From the NCBI RefSeq assembly GCF_025642135.1, contig NZ_CP106793.1, positions 186,001-250,000 of the forward strand: a stretch of DNA of 64,000 bases, given 5' to 3'. The notes under the pieces are model-generated. The model did not search any database and was not told where the DNA came from. It saw only the letters and a list, made by a program, of their open reading frames with translations. This document shows, piece after piece, positions 1 through 8,047 of the stretch (the first letter of the stretch is position 1; each line of letters starts with the position of its first letter). The position numbers were made by a program, and so were the translations under genes. The stretch is from Streptomyces cynarae (GTDB lineage: Bacteria; Actinomycetota; Actinomycetes; Streptomycetales; Streptomycetaceae).

Positions 1-214
1 TGTCGAGGTTGTTGCCGTCCCAGGGCTGACCGGAGCGGCCGCCACCGCGCCGGTCGTGAGCGATGGCGCGGAATCCGTTGTCCACCATGAGCTTCATCTG
101 GGGGTCCCAGGCGTCGGCGGTGAGCGGCCAGCCGTGGGAGAAGAGCACGGGCTGGCCCGAGCCCCAGTCCTTGTAGAAGATCTGCGTGCCGTCCTCGGCG
201 GTGGCGAAGGGCAT
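1..214 (-). CDS. Alpha/beta hydrolase, N-terminal part (chloroperoxidase/arylesterase type)
   Basis: Only the first 71 residues are in the window; the gene runs off the left edge. The start [18 protein letters not shown], the HGWP oxyanion-hole region (residues 26-29) and the following DRRGGGRS segment are hallmarks of the non-heme chloroperoxidase/arylesterase group of alpha/beta hydrolases. The catalytic serine, aspartate and histidine lie outside. These enzymes hydrolyse esters and can perhydrolyse acids; the physiological substrate cannot be told. A perfect inverted repeat lies about 100 bp upstream and may be its operator. Confidence 0.85.
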   Translation of the reverse strand, partial: MPFATAEDGTQIFYKDWGSGQPVLFSHGWPLTADAWDPQMKLMVDNGFRAIAHDRRGGGRSGQPWDGNNLD

Positions 215-311
215 GGTTGCGCTCCTCTCGATGTCCGCTCGCGGGCCCCTTACGTCACGGCCTCCGGGGGATGTGACGCGAAAGCGGCGCCGCATGAGGT
301 CAACATTAAGA

Positions 312-329
312 GCTCGTTACAGAACGAGC
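312..329. promoter_or_regulatory. Inverted repeat upstream of the hydrolase (candidate operator)
   Basis: GCTCGTT, 4-base spacer ACAG, AACGAGC: perfect 7-base arms in the gap between the divergent hydrolase and antitoxin genes. The size fits a dimeric TetR- or MarR-type repressor. No regulator gene is adjacent within the window, so assignment is inference. Confidence 0.5.
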
Positions 330-444
330 CGTTCGTGACCGGCCGGGTTTCCGGCTCCGTCCCTCTTTCCTGGGTGCGGCAACCTACCCATCGCCGACCG
401 TTAGCCGCTTGGATAGGCTCCGCGAGAACCCTTCAGGAGGTGTC

Positions 445-648
445 ATGGCGAAGGTCACCATCAGCCTGGACAGCGATCTGGCCATCGAGGTCATGCTGCT
501 GGCCGGCACCAGGAGCCCGCAGGACGCCGTCGAGTTGATCGTCCGCGACTACCTGGCACGGGGCCACCGCACCGAGGCTCGCGCCGGTAACGCCGCCGAC
601 CAGGAGCGCCTCACCGACCGGCGGTCGGCGCCAGAAGAGGGCCGATGA
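445..648 (+). CDS. VapB-like type II antitoxin (orphan)
   Basis: A 67-residue protein starting MAKVTISLDSDLAIEVM, resembling the small VapB-like (DUF2191-type) antitoxins of actinomycetes: a beta strand for ribbon-helix-helix DNA binding followed by the helix with SPQDAVELIVRDYL. The ATG at 445 is preceded by AGGAGG at good spacing; a longer in-frame start upstream lacks this. Such proteins neutralise a PIN-domain RNase and autoregulate. No toxin follows: the stop codon touches the end of a transposon, so the partner is either lost or never existed here. A possible contribution of transposon bases to the last residues cannot be excluded. Confidence 0.7.
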   Translation: MAKVTISLDSDLAIEVMLLAGTRSPQDAVELIVRDYLARGHRTEARAGNAADQERLTDRRSAPEEGR

Positions 649-1526
649 GCACTTCAGGTGAGATCGGCGTGTCGGCTGGTGGTTGAAGGTCCTGCTGGGC
701 AGGGTCCGGCTGGTGTATATCGATCTTGTCTCCGACGACCTGTGGGAGCGAATAGCTCCACTGCTGCCAGAGCGGCCGCCCCGACGTCACCGTCATCCCG
801 GACGGCTGCCTGTGCTGGACCGGGTTGCGCTGGCGGGCATCGTGTACGTGCTGCGCAAGGGAGTGGCCTGGTGCGACGTCCCAGTCCAGGTCGTCGGCTG
901 CTCGGGGTAACCGCTTGGCGTCGGCTTCGCGACTGGAACGAGGCCGGCGTCTGGCCTCGCCTTCATGAGGCACTCCTAGCCGAGCTGCGGGCAACCGGCT
1001 TGTTGGCCATGGACGATGCGGCCATCGACGGCTCCCACACCAGGGCCCTCAAGGGGGGCTCACGTCGGCCCTTCACCCGTCGACCGCGGCCGCCCCGGCT
1101 CCAAGCACCATGTGATCGTCGACCGCCACGCCACGCCTCTGGCCGTCTCCCTGACCGGCGGGAACCGGCACGACATCACACAGTTGATCCCCCTGCTGGA
1201 CGCGATACCCCGCATCCGAGGGGTGCGCGGACGTCCCCGCAACCGACCCAAACGGCTCTTCGCCGACCGGGGCTACGACTGTGACAAGTACCGCCAACTG
1301 CTACGGAAACGCGGCATCAGACCCCTGATCGCCCGACGCGGCATTGCCCACGGTTCCGGCCTCGGCCGCACCCGCTGGGTCGTCGAGCGGACCTTCGCCT
1401 GGCTCCATCAGTTCAAACGACTCCGTGTCCGCTATGAGCAACGAGCCGACCTCCACCAGGGACTACTCGAACTCGCCTGCAGCATCATCTGCCTTCGACG
1501 GCTCCGCACGTCATTCTGAAATGATC
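647..1526 (+). mobile_element. IS5-family insertion sequence, inactive
   Basis: A transposase reading frame is bounded by imperfect inverted repeats, GAGCACTTCAG at 647-657 and CTGAAATGATC at 1516-1526 (9 of 11 pairs match). The left end begins at the stop codon of the antitoxin gene. About 880 bp fits single-gene IS5-group elements. Exact ends and the target duplication are not certain. The transposase is broken, so the copy cannot move by itself. Confidence 0.6.
683..1519 (+). pseudogene. IS5-family DDE transposase with two frameshifts
   Basis: Read across three frames the protein is a complete IS5-type transposase: VSDDLWERIAPLLPERP, then WRRLRDWNEAGVWPRLHEALLAEL, IDGSHTRALKGG, GRPGSKHHVIVD, LTGGNRHDITQLIPLLD, DRGYDCDKYR and the C-terminal GRTRWVVERTFAWLHQFKRLRVRYE with the DDE glutamate. 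Frame is lost near 905 (one G missing in a G run before GTAACC) and again near 1055 (one base missing in a G run). Both lesions are in homopolymers, so decay or sequencing error are both possible. Confidence 0.85.
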
Positions 1527-1778
1527 AGTAAATTGCGGGGCAGCGATTCAGCGCGTCTGAAACCACCGCTTCGGTACGAGTGGGACGGTCGTTGCCTGAC
1601 AGGCGAGGAAGTGGTCTGTCTCGTACGGGTCCTTGCGGTCAGGAGAATTCGTCGACGAGCCGATGATGGTGGCCCGCTTCCGGTGGGTGGCCGGCGGCAA
1701 CCCGGCGACGGTGGCACCGAGGGTGCTCCAAGCGGCCGGCCAACGACTTCCATCAGCGGCCGGCGACGCAGGCAGCCA

Positions 1779-2141
1779 GTGAGGAAGGACGACGGGCCGC
1801 AGGCAGACGGCGAGGAACCAACAGAGCCGGAGATCTGCGATCTGTGCGGAGCCGTGATCCCGGCCGACAGTATCGACTGGTCCGCACTGGTGCCCGACTC
1901 CTCCGCGATCCACACGGTGGAGTCGAACTTCGACGGCAGACGCATGCTGGTGGCTTGCTCCCAGGAGCACCTCGAGGAGCTGATCGAGCAGTACAAACAC
2001 CGCCCGTTCGTGGACGCCGAACTATGGGCCGGGAAGATCGCCCGCGTGCTGCGTCGGCAAAGGCCACGGCCTGATCACCGGGCCGGTGAACGTTCCACGG
2101 TTAGAGACGGGTGCGGATCGGCTTGTCAGGGGCGGGCGTGA
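1779..2141 (+). CDS. Small hypothetical protein with CxxC pair
   Basis: About 120 residues. The conserved-looking core reads EPEICDLCGAVIPADS, then WSALVPDSSAIH, a central RMLVACSQEHLEELIEQY and FVDAELWAGKIARVLRR. The CxxC pair plus the later Cys and His (ACSQEH) could form a zinc ribbon. I recall similar uncharacterised Streptomyces proteins but no known function. The GTG at 1779 is a guess: the frame is open further upstream with no better start and only a weak ribosome binding site. It is convergent with the SDR gene and overlaps its 3' end by 16 bp, which suggests that the last residues are not natural. Confidence 0.5.
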   Translation: MRKDDGPQADGEEPTEPEICDLCGAVIPADSIDWSALVPDSSAIHTVESNFDGRRMLVACSQEHLEELIEQYKHRPFVDAELWAGKIARVLRRQRPRPDHRAGERSTVRDGCGSACQGRA

Positions 2142-2839
2142 ACGCCGATGCCGCCGGAGACGGTGAGGTTGTCGCCGGTGATGTAGCCGGCGGCGTCCGA
2201 GGCGAGGAAGGCCACGGCTTCGGCGATGTCGGCGGGAGCGCCGACGCGGCCAAGCGGGACGTCCCGAGCCCAGGAGTCGATCATTTCCTGGGAGACACCC
2301 ATCTTGCTGTAGGCAGGCGTGTTGATCAGTCCTGGGCTGACGGCGTTGACGCGGATGCGGCGGGAGGCGAGTTCAAGCGCGAGGGACCGCATGAGGGGCA
2401 ACAGTGCTCCCTTGGCGGCTGTCATGGCGGCTCCGACCCCTTCGCCGGCGCCCACGGTGATCACGACCGAGGCGCCCTCGTTGAGGAGCGGGAGCGCCTT
2501 TTGCAGGGTGAAGAAGGTGCCCTTGACGTTGATGTCGAACAAGGCATCGAAGGCGTCTTCGTCGGTTGACTCGATCGGGCCGGGGCGGGAGACGCCCGCG
2601 TTGAGGAAGAGCAGGTCGAGGGAGCCGAATTGCCGGCGTGCCTGGTCCACTGCATGGTCGATGTCCGGCAGGGACCGTGCCTCGGCCCGGACGACCAGGA
2701 CGTCTTCGGGAAGTTCGGCGGTGGCGACCTTGCCGACGCCGGTGACCATGACGCGGTAGCCGCGGGAGTGGAGCAGTTCAGCGGTCGCCTTGCCGATGCC
2801 GCTGGTTCCGCCGGTGATCAAGGCTGCAGGTGCAGACAT
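2126..2839 (-). CDS. SDR-family protein with altered catalytic residues
   Basis: A 237-residue short-chain dehydrogenase/reductase fold: cofactor motif TGGTSGIG (residues 9-16), NAG (80-82), structural Asn104 in FDINVKG, and the C-terminal PGLINTPAY and GYITGDNLTVSGG regions. The usual YxxxK reads MTAAK, so the catalytic Tyr is Met139 with Lys143 kept, and the expected Ser about 13 residues before is a Val. It may therefore be a non-redox or redirected member. Divergent from a TetR gene, with a perfect palindrome between them, so repression by that TetR is likely. Confidence 0.85.
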   Translation of the reverse strand: MSAPAALITGGTSGIGKATAELLHSRGYRVMVTGVGKVATAELPEDVLVVRAEARSLPDIDHAVDQARRQFGSLDLLFLNAGVSRPGPIESTDEDAFDALFDINVKGTFFTLQKALPLLNEGASVVITVGAGEGVGAAMTAAKGALLPLMRSLALELASRRIRVNAVSPGLINTPAYSKMGVSQEMIDSWARDVPLGRVGAPADIAEAVAFLASDAAGYITGDNLTVSGGIGVHARP

Positions 2840-2945
2840 GATGCGTTCCTTTGCTCTCTGGGGAGGGAGGGGGCGATCGGCGAGCGCTCTGGCCTGTGGA
2901 GCGTCGGCCCGCGCCTCGACGACCATATTTGACAGCGTACGCCTA

Positions 2946-2964
2946 TCTGGCAGAGACTGCCAGA
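2946..2964. promoter_or_regulatory. Perfect palindrome between SDR and TetR genes
   Basis: TCTGGCAG, 3-base spacer AGA, CTGCCAGA: perfect 8-base arms. A further half site CTGGCAG lies at 2983-2989, just before the TetR gene. Position and size are right for a TetR operator that controls both divergent genes. Confidence 0.7.
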
Positions 2965-3009
2965 ACTAATGTGAGTGTACACCTGGCAGTGCTGGGCTAA
3001 CCTGATGGG

Positions 3010-3618
3010 ATGAAGCAGGAAGCCAAGACAGCGACGGGCGCACCGACCACGCTGTGGGACCGGACACGGCAGCTGGCCTCCCAGGAGATCCTCGAGACGG
3101 CTCTGCGCCTGTTCACCGAGCAGGGCTACGACGAGACGACCATCGCCCAGATCGCCCGAGAGGCCGGCGTCTCCCAGCGCACCCTCTTCCGCTACTTCGG
3201 CACCAAGGAAGACCTTCTCAGCGGTGACCAGGCCCGGTTCGGGCAGGTCCTGACGGACACGATCAGCGAACAGCCCGCCGAAGTCGGCGTCTGGGAGGCA
3301 CTGCGCGCAGGGATCGCCGCCGTGCTATCCCTGCACGACAGCCGCGAGCGGGCCCTGGAGCGGTTCCGTCTCCTGCACAACACCGCCTCGCTGCGTGCCG
3401 GTTGGCTCGAAAAGCGGCTGCGGTTCCAGGAGGACGTGCTGCCGCTCGTTGAGGCGCGCATGGACGCCGCTGGCGGCAGCGCGGACGCGAGGGCCCGCGC
3501 GGTGATCGCGACGGCGTTCGCGTGCTTGGATGCCGCATCGATGGCGTGGGTCGCGAACGACGGCAAGGGCGACATCATGGACCTGTACGACGAGTGCCTG
3601 GCCGCAGTGCGCGGCTGA
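3010..3618 (+). CDS. TetR-family transcriptional regulator
   Basis: A 202-residue one-component repressor. The N-terminal helix-turn-helix is plain: SQEILETALRLFTEQGYDETTIAQIAREAGVSQRTLFRYFGTKEDL, about residues 23-67; the rest is the helical ligand-binding and dimer domain ending FACLDAASMAWVAND. It reads away from the SDR gene and is likely its repressor through the palindrome at 2946-2964. The ligand is unknown. Confidence 0.92.
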   Translation: MKQEAKTATGAPTTLWDRTRQLASQEILETALRLFTEQGYDETTIAQIAREAGVSQRTLFRYFGTKEDLLSGDQARFGQVLTDTISEQPAEVGVWEALRAGIAAVLSLHDSRERALERFRLLHNTASLRAGWLEKRLRFQEDVLPLVEARMDAAGGSADARARAVIATAFACLDAASMAWVANDGKGDIMDLYDECLAAVRG

Positions 3619-4036
3619 CCCGCAGCGACCAGCCAGCCCGGAAACTGTGGACCGACAGCGCCAAATCACCGGCTTGACCCCACATCACCAGCGACGCTGA
3701 GACCGGTCAGCACCACCCGATGATCGTTTCCTTTCACAGCGCTAGCCGCCGTGAAAGGCATCGCGCGTGACCTCGACACTGCCGGAGCCGATGCTCGCCT
3801 CCCCGGTTTCCAGCCCTGATCTGCGGCCGGGCCGGGCAGGCGAGCCCAAGTGGGCCGGTTCTCCGGGCACTTGAAGTTGTCTCATCCGAGCGACAGCCCG
3901 GCGTCTCTCAGCAGACCTCCGATCCCCACGGAAGACTTCACAGCCCTGCAGCCTGACGCCACAGGCGTGGACGCGAACCATGACGCCCACATAACATGTC
4001 ACCGTTAACTTAACGGTGACAACCTGAAGGGCCGCG
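3619..4036. other. Intergenic region with a hairpin and an operator
   Basis: No gene is supported in these 418 bases. They hold an inverted repeat CCTTTCAC...GTGAAAGG at 3730-3758 (13-base loop), which could be a terminator or a protein site, and the operator at 3998-4020. Confidence 0.5.
3998..4020. promoter_or_regulatory. 23-bp perfect palindrome, TetR-type operator
   Basis: GTCACCGTTAA and TTAACGGTGAC flank one central C: perfect 11-base arms ending 16 bases before the thioesterase ATG. The motif is AT-rich against the surrounding DNA. It is very probably the operator of the TetR protein encoded second in this two-gene operon. Confidence 0.75.
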
Positions 4037-4441
4037 ATGACCATCACCGTGCAAGACGTCTACACCTTGGCGCCGTTCGCCAAGACGCTCGGGATACGCT
4101 TCGGAGCCCTCAAGGCCGACGCTGTCACCGCACAACTCGCCTACACGCCCGAGCAGTCCACCGTCGGCGCCGCGATGCACGGCGGGGCGCTGATGGGGCT
4201 GGCCGATGTAGTCGGCGCCGTGTGCGCCACGCTGAACGGGACGGCCGACACCGTCCCCGCGACCATGGAATCCACCACCCACTTCCTGCGGCCCGTACAC
4301 GGCACCGGCGCCTTCGCGACCTCCCGCCCGCTGCACGTCGGCAAGTCAACGGTCGCCGTGGAAATCGACATCAGGGATGACAAGGACCGGCTCTGCGTCC
4401 GCGTCACTCAACTCGTCGCCCTCCGCAGGCGCCATGACTAA
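4037..4441 (+). CDS. PaaI-type hotdog thioesterase
   Basis: 134 residues with the hotdog-fold pattern of PaaI/YbgC-related acyl-CoA thioesterases: GIRFGALKADAVTAQLAYTP, then MHGGALMGLADVVGAVCA carrying the HGG turn on the central helix, and ESTTHFLRPVHGTG. It should hydrolyse a CoA thioester in the cytoplasm. The stop overlaps the start of the downstream TetR gene by 8 bases, so the two are translationally coupled and probably controlled by the palindrome just upstream. Confidence 0.85.
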   Translation: MTITVQDVYTLAPFAKTLGIRFGALKADAVTAQLAYTPEQSTVGAAMHGGALMGLADVVGAVCATLNGTADTVPATMESTTHFLRPVHGTGAFATSRPLHVGKSTVAVEIDIRDDKDRLCVRVTQLVALRRRHD

Positions 4442-5111
4442 GGGACCCGGCCAGACCACGGCCGACGGCCGCGCCGGCACAACCGAAGGCCGTCGGCGCA
4501 GTCGCGCCAAGCGAGGCCACGGCGGCCGACTGAGGGACGAGCTCATCGAAGCGGCCGGCACGCTGCTCGACGACGCCGGCGAGGACGGCGTGACCATCCG
4601 TGCGGTGGCACAGGCTGTCGGGGTGAGCACCCCTTCGGTATATCTGCACTTCGACAACCGACTGGAATTGCTGCACACCGTGTGCCTCGGGGTCTGGGAC
4701 GAACTCGGCCGACGGATGCTGAGCATCAGCGCCCAGACCACCGACCCGTTCGCCGAACTCCACCAGCGCAGTGTCGCCTACATCAGGTTCGGGCTCGACC
4801 ATCCCCTGCGCTACCGCCTGGTCGCGACCGGGCCCGCGACAGCCGCCACCGAGCAGGTCGCCGACGCCTGCTTCCGATTCCTGCGGGAAACAGTGCAGCG
4901 ATGCGCCGACGCCGGCGTGCTCCACGGCGATGTGACGGCGCTGACCCGGGCCATCTGCGCGTGCCTGCACGGTGCCGTCTCGCTGCTGATCCTCCAGCCG
5001 ACCTCGAAATGGCCCGACGACATCCCCCGGTACGCAGACGATGCCGCCACCCTCGCCTGCCAGGGCGCCGCCGCCCTCTCACGCGCGCACCATGGCCGCT
5101 ACGAAACGTGA
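4434..5111 (+). CDS. TetR-family transcriptional regulator
   Basis: 225 residues. The start chosen is the ATG overlapping the thioesterase stop; a longer in-frame start inside the upstream gene is unlikely. The DNA-binding domain is LRDELIEAAGTLLDDAGEDGVTIRAVAQAVGVSTPSVYLHF, followed by a WHG-type C-terminal domain (FAELHQRSVAYIRFGLDHPLRYRLV). It probably autoregulates the operon and senses an acyl-CoA or related compound; that ligand is inference. Confidence 0.9.
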   Translation: MTKGPGQTTADGRAGTTEGRRRSRAKRGHGGRLRDELIEAAGTLLDDAGEDGVTIRAVAQAVGVSTPSVYLHFDNRLELLHTVCLGVWDELGRRMLSISAQTTDPFAELHQRSVAYIRFGLDHPLRYRLVATGPATAATEQVADACFRFLRETVQRCADAGVLHGDVTALTRAICACLHGAVSLLILQPTSKWPDDIPRYADDAATLACQGAAALSRAHHGRYET

Positions 5112-5209
5112 ACTGTTCTGCCCTGGGCAACGCTCCGCTACGCCTCGCCGGCGTTCTCATCGGCCGACGGTTGGTGCAGCGGTCGGCGGCCGGCCTTCGC
5201 AGGGCAGAA

Positions 5210-5305
5210 AAAGCGCTGGTCCTCCATGCCCTTGCGGTAGTGCCGGCGCAGTTCGCCGCGCTGGCCGAAGAAGATCCGCCGGGCCAGGCGGTGGCGGGCC
5301 TGGCG
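5210..5305 (-). pseudogene. Tn3-family transposase fragment
   Basis: A short stretch reads RHRLARRIFFGQRGELRRHYRKGMEDQ, which is the distinctive C-terminal part of Tn3 transposases (normally followed by LGALGLVLN). The match stops abruptly at both ends and runs into unrelated sequence. Confidence 0.6.
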
Positions 5306-5310
5306 CAAGC

Positions 5311-5419
5311 AGGCCGAGGTCTCCTCATCGTCGACTCCCTGACCAGTCAATGGGGTTACGCCAAGACCAGCCCCGCCGGAAAAACAGTCTGGGCTCGCAT
5401 CCTCACCCCAAGCCGCTGA
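5311..5419 (+). pseudogene. C-terminal scrap of an ATP-binding (HATPase/anti-sigma type) protein
   Basis: AGRGLLIVDSLTSQWGYAKTSPAGKTVWARIL matches the last beta strands of Streptomyces SpoIIAB-like ATP-binding proteins (GLLLVDAL...WG...GKTVWA). The N-terminal ATP-binding box is missing, and the piece abuts the Tn3 scrap directly. Confidence 0.5.
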
Positions 5420-5697
5420 GCCGGTGCGGCGACAACCACCCCCTGATCCTCAAGGGCCTCCTCGACGGCAACCCTCACCGGCTCCAGCAGGCCAGGAAAG
5501 CAACCGCAACCGCGTTCAGAACCATGGCCACCCAGATGCGATCCCGGTAGCGGCCACTATCGGCCGGAGCGCTGACCGCCTCGCTCTCTGTCCGTCGCTT
5601 CGAGCCGCCGTGGGTATCCTCAACACTCGGGCCAATCGTCATCGACCGCATAGACCGCTTCGCCACGCACCTTCCCGACGGCGGCAGACGCGGCACC
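5420..5697. other. Non-coding, no recognisable feature
   Basis: I see no convincing reading frame, repeat or regulatory site here. A short minus-strand stretch WVAMVLNAVAVAFLACW is hydrophobic and may be a scrap of a membrane protein. Confidence 0.4.
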
Positions 5698-6255
5698 ATG
5701 CCCGGGCCGGGCGGCTACGGTGAGCCAGTGTCTGATCCTCTTGCCCCTGCACAGCAGGCCGGGCCGTCGCCGGCCGCGTGCGTGATACGCCCGGGACTCG
5801 TCTCAGCTCTGCAGGCTCAAGGCGACACGGGCCGGCGAGCGCTGAGCCTGATGCGGGACGCCGCCCACGTCCTGAACAACACCGGCGCGTTTCATGCTCC
5901 TTATGAGGTGGCGCAGTCGTGTCTGCGGGGCGCACTGAACAGTGTCCTGAGTATCGCGGGCGAGGAATTCCCCGGGCTGCGCGGTGCCACCAAGACGGTC
6001 GCCGAGGCCGCCGGGGCCGTGACGGATGCCTGGCGCCGGCAGCACGAGGTGGAGGCTGCGGATCTGGATGTCCTCGCCGATGCGGTCGAGGAGCTGCGCG
6101 TCGAGCAAGCGGACCGCGGCGGGTTCCGCACCTGGCAGATCGGGCACCTGGTGGCCGAGCAGACCCGGGCGGCGACGCGCACGATCCCGGCCCAGCCCGG
6201 GGCCCCGGCCAGAACCGCCACCAGGCACAGGAGCAGGAGCAGGCCGAGACCGTAG
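5698..6255 (+). CDS. Hypothetical helical protein, 3' end replaced by IS sequence
   Basis: Unrecognised function. The core (CVIRPGLVSALQAQGDTGRRALSLMRDAAHVLNNTG, EVAQSCLRGALNSVLSIAGEEFPG, AVTDAWRRQHEVEAADLDVLADAVEELRVEQ) is predicted helical and looks like a natural Streptomyces protein. From about residue 160 the frame runs into an ISAs1 fragment on the other strand (RTATRHRSRSRPRP), so the true C-terminus is lost. A GTG ten codons in (VSDPLAPA) is an alternative start. Confidence 0.55.
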   Translation: MPGPGGYGEPVSDPLAPAQQAGPSPAACVIRPGLVSALQAQGDTGRRALSLMRDAAHVLNNTGAFHAPYEVAQSCLRGALNSVLSIAGEEFPGLRGATKTVAEAAGAVTDAWRRQHEVEAADLDVLADAVEELRVEQADRGGFRTWQIGHLVAEQTRAATRTIPAQPGAPARTATRHRSRSRPRP

Positions 6256-6395
6256 CGGCAGCCCCGGCGCCGACGCGGGTCCGGGATCGCGTCGAGGATC
6301 TCGGTCAAGGAGACCAGCGCGGCGGTGTCATCCAGCAGACCGCCCGGCATGCGGGCGCGCTGGCGGGCGAGCGTGGAGATCAGCGATGACGGCAT
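6186..6395 (-). pseudogene. ISAs1-family transposase, N-terminal fragment
   Basis: MPSSLISTLARQRARMPGG followed by VSLTEILDAIPDPRRRRGCRYGLGLLLLLCLVAVLAGA is the typical N-terminal region of ISAs1-type transposases (L..L..IPDPR...G..Y.L..LL.L...A.LAGA). The catalytic DDE core is absent; the insertion or a later deletion cut the plus-strand gene at 5698-6255. Confidence 0.75.
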
Positions 6396-6561
6396 GCGGA
6401 CGCGGTTTCGGTTCGATCGGGCTTCAGCGTCTTGGTCATCCCGGAACCGCGTTCTCCTCCGAACGAAGGCAGGGAACAGCTGGACCGGCTCGCCGAATAC
6501 GGACTCCACGGGTCGTAGTTGGGCCGCCGACGGCGACACCATCCCCCATAGGGTGACCGGC

Positions 6562-7413
6562 ATGACAGGGACTACTGGTGGAGAAGAGGACAAGGCCGAG
6601 CGCGCGACGCTGCGCTGTGCGTTGAACGAATTGGACGAGCGGCTCGCCACGGGTGCCGAACGTGTGCCTGGAGCTCACCTTCTGTTCAAGCCTCTCGTGG
6701 AGCAACTGCGAACACCGGCAGCCGCGTTCCTGCGACCGGAGCTGGAGCAACGACTCGCCCGTCACGTCGCCGCCGACGACTCCTTCGCGCGGGACCAAAT
6801 AGCCCACGCTCTGGCGGGAACCTGTGGCCGAGGGGCGCTGCCCGCCCTGCTACGCGCAATGGCGACTGATCGCAACGACGACGGGGACAGACTGCAGCTC
6901 GACGTCCTCGAACTCTTCGAGGAGTGGCCCGAGACCGCGCTCTCGCTGTCTTTGGACTGCGCCGCTTCCGACGACCCCGGGACACGGAGAGTCGGCCTGT
7001 GGGGCCTGAGCATCATTGACTTCGGCGGGACCAAGTACTTCGGGCTAGTCGCTGATGCGGCCTCCGACCCGGACCCGAAGGTACGCGCTGACGTGATGTG
7101 CACCCTCGGCACCATCTTCGGCACGGGGGATCCCCCACGGGCCCGGGCCATCCTGATCGCCGGCACATGCGATGCTGCGCCCGAGGTCCGCTGCGCAGCC
7201 GTGGCAGCCCTCTACTCGTCACGTGACGAGAAGATCACCGACATCCTGGTGGCCCGTGCCAGCGACGCTGATCGCTGGGTCCGGTACTGGGCCGCCTGGT
7301 CACTGGCCAGAAGGCCGGCCCCCCAGGCCCACGCCGCGCTCAAGCGACTCACAACAGATGAGGACGCGGACGTACGCGACGCTGCCCGCCAAGCCCTGGC
7401 GCGGCCGACTTGA
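6562..7413 (+). CDS. HEAT-repeat protein
   Basis: 283 residues built of alpha-helical repeats: RDQIAHALAGTCGRGALPALLRAM, DPGTRRVGLWGLS, DPDPKVRADVMCTLGTIF, APEVRCAAVAALYSSRDEKITDILVARASDADRWVRYWAAWSLA, DEDADVRDAARQALA. HEAT solenoids bind other proteins; many Streptomyces examples are of unknown role and some sit in conflict or immunity loci. The ATG chosen begins MTGTTGGEEDKAERATL. It stands alone between IS remnants, so it may be a passenger of past rearrangement. Confidence 0.75.
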   Translation: MTGTTGGEEDKAERATLRCALNELDERLATGAERVPGAHLLFKPLVEQLRTPAAAFLRPELEQRLARHVAADDSFARDQIAHALAGTCGRGALPALLRAMATDRNDDGDRLQLDVLELFEEWPETALSLSLDCAASDDPGTRRVGLWGLSIIDFGGTKYFGLVADAASDPDPKVRADVMCTLGTIFGTGDPPRARAILIAGTCDAAPEVRCAAVAALYSSRDEKITDILVARASDADRWVRYWAAWSLARRPAPQAHAALKRLTTDEDADVRDAARQALARPT

Positions 7414-7466
7414 TCAAGCCCACGACCTGAGAACGCACGCGCCCTTTCTGCAGGTCGAGCCGCCGG

Positions 7467-7901
7467 GTGGCGACTTCACCGAGCCCGAGGACCACGGGGC
7501 TCGGACGCCCCCAGGGCGGGCTGACGACCAAGCTCCACCTGGCGGTCGAGCAGACCCAGAAGCCGACGTCACTTGTGATCACGGCCGGGCAGCGCGGTGA
7601 CTCCCCGCAATGCCAGGTGGTCCTGGGACGTATCCGGGTGCCCAGGCTCCGGCCGGGCTGCCCGCGCACCCGGCCGAACAAGGTTCGTGCCGACAAGGCG
7701 TACGGCTCCCGCGCGAACCGCGCCTACCTGCGCAACCGCGGTATCTGCTGCACGATCCCGGAGAAGCGCGACCAGATCGCCAACCGCAAGAAACGCGCCT
7801 CCCACGGCCGGCCGCCGAAGTTCAACACGGCCGACTACGACAAGCTCGCCGTCCGCTATGAGGCGACCGTGCTGGTCGCAGCCATCAACGAGTGGCTGTG
7901 A
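7467..7901 (+). pseudogene. IS5-family transposase, 5'-truncated and internally deleted
   Basis: GLGRPQGGLTTKLHLAVEQTQKPTSLVITAGQRGDSPQCQVVL, RPRTRP-like RTRPNKVRADKAYGSRANRAYL, IPEKRDQIANRKKRASHGRPPKF and the end YDKLAVRYEATVLVAAINEWL belong to a different IS5 transposase from the one at 0.7 kb. The N-terminal half is gone, and the piece around the DDE glutamate (normally [23 protein letters not shown]) is deleted in frame between two DY/YD steps. Confidence 0.8.
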
Positions 7902-8047
7902 CCAGCACTTTCGAAAGGCACCCTAGCGCCGACTACCGCACGATAGTCAGTGGCCCCCGCCAAGAAGCTGAGAGTGCGTATGGGCACGTAGACAGGTAGA
8001 CCACCTCAAGCTCAGACACATCGGGGCAGTAGGTCCTCCGTGCCCTC

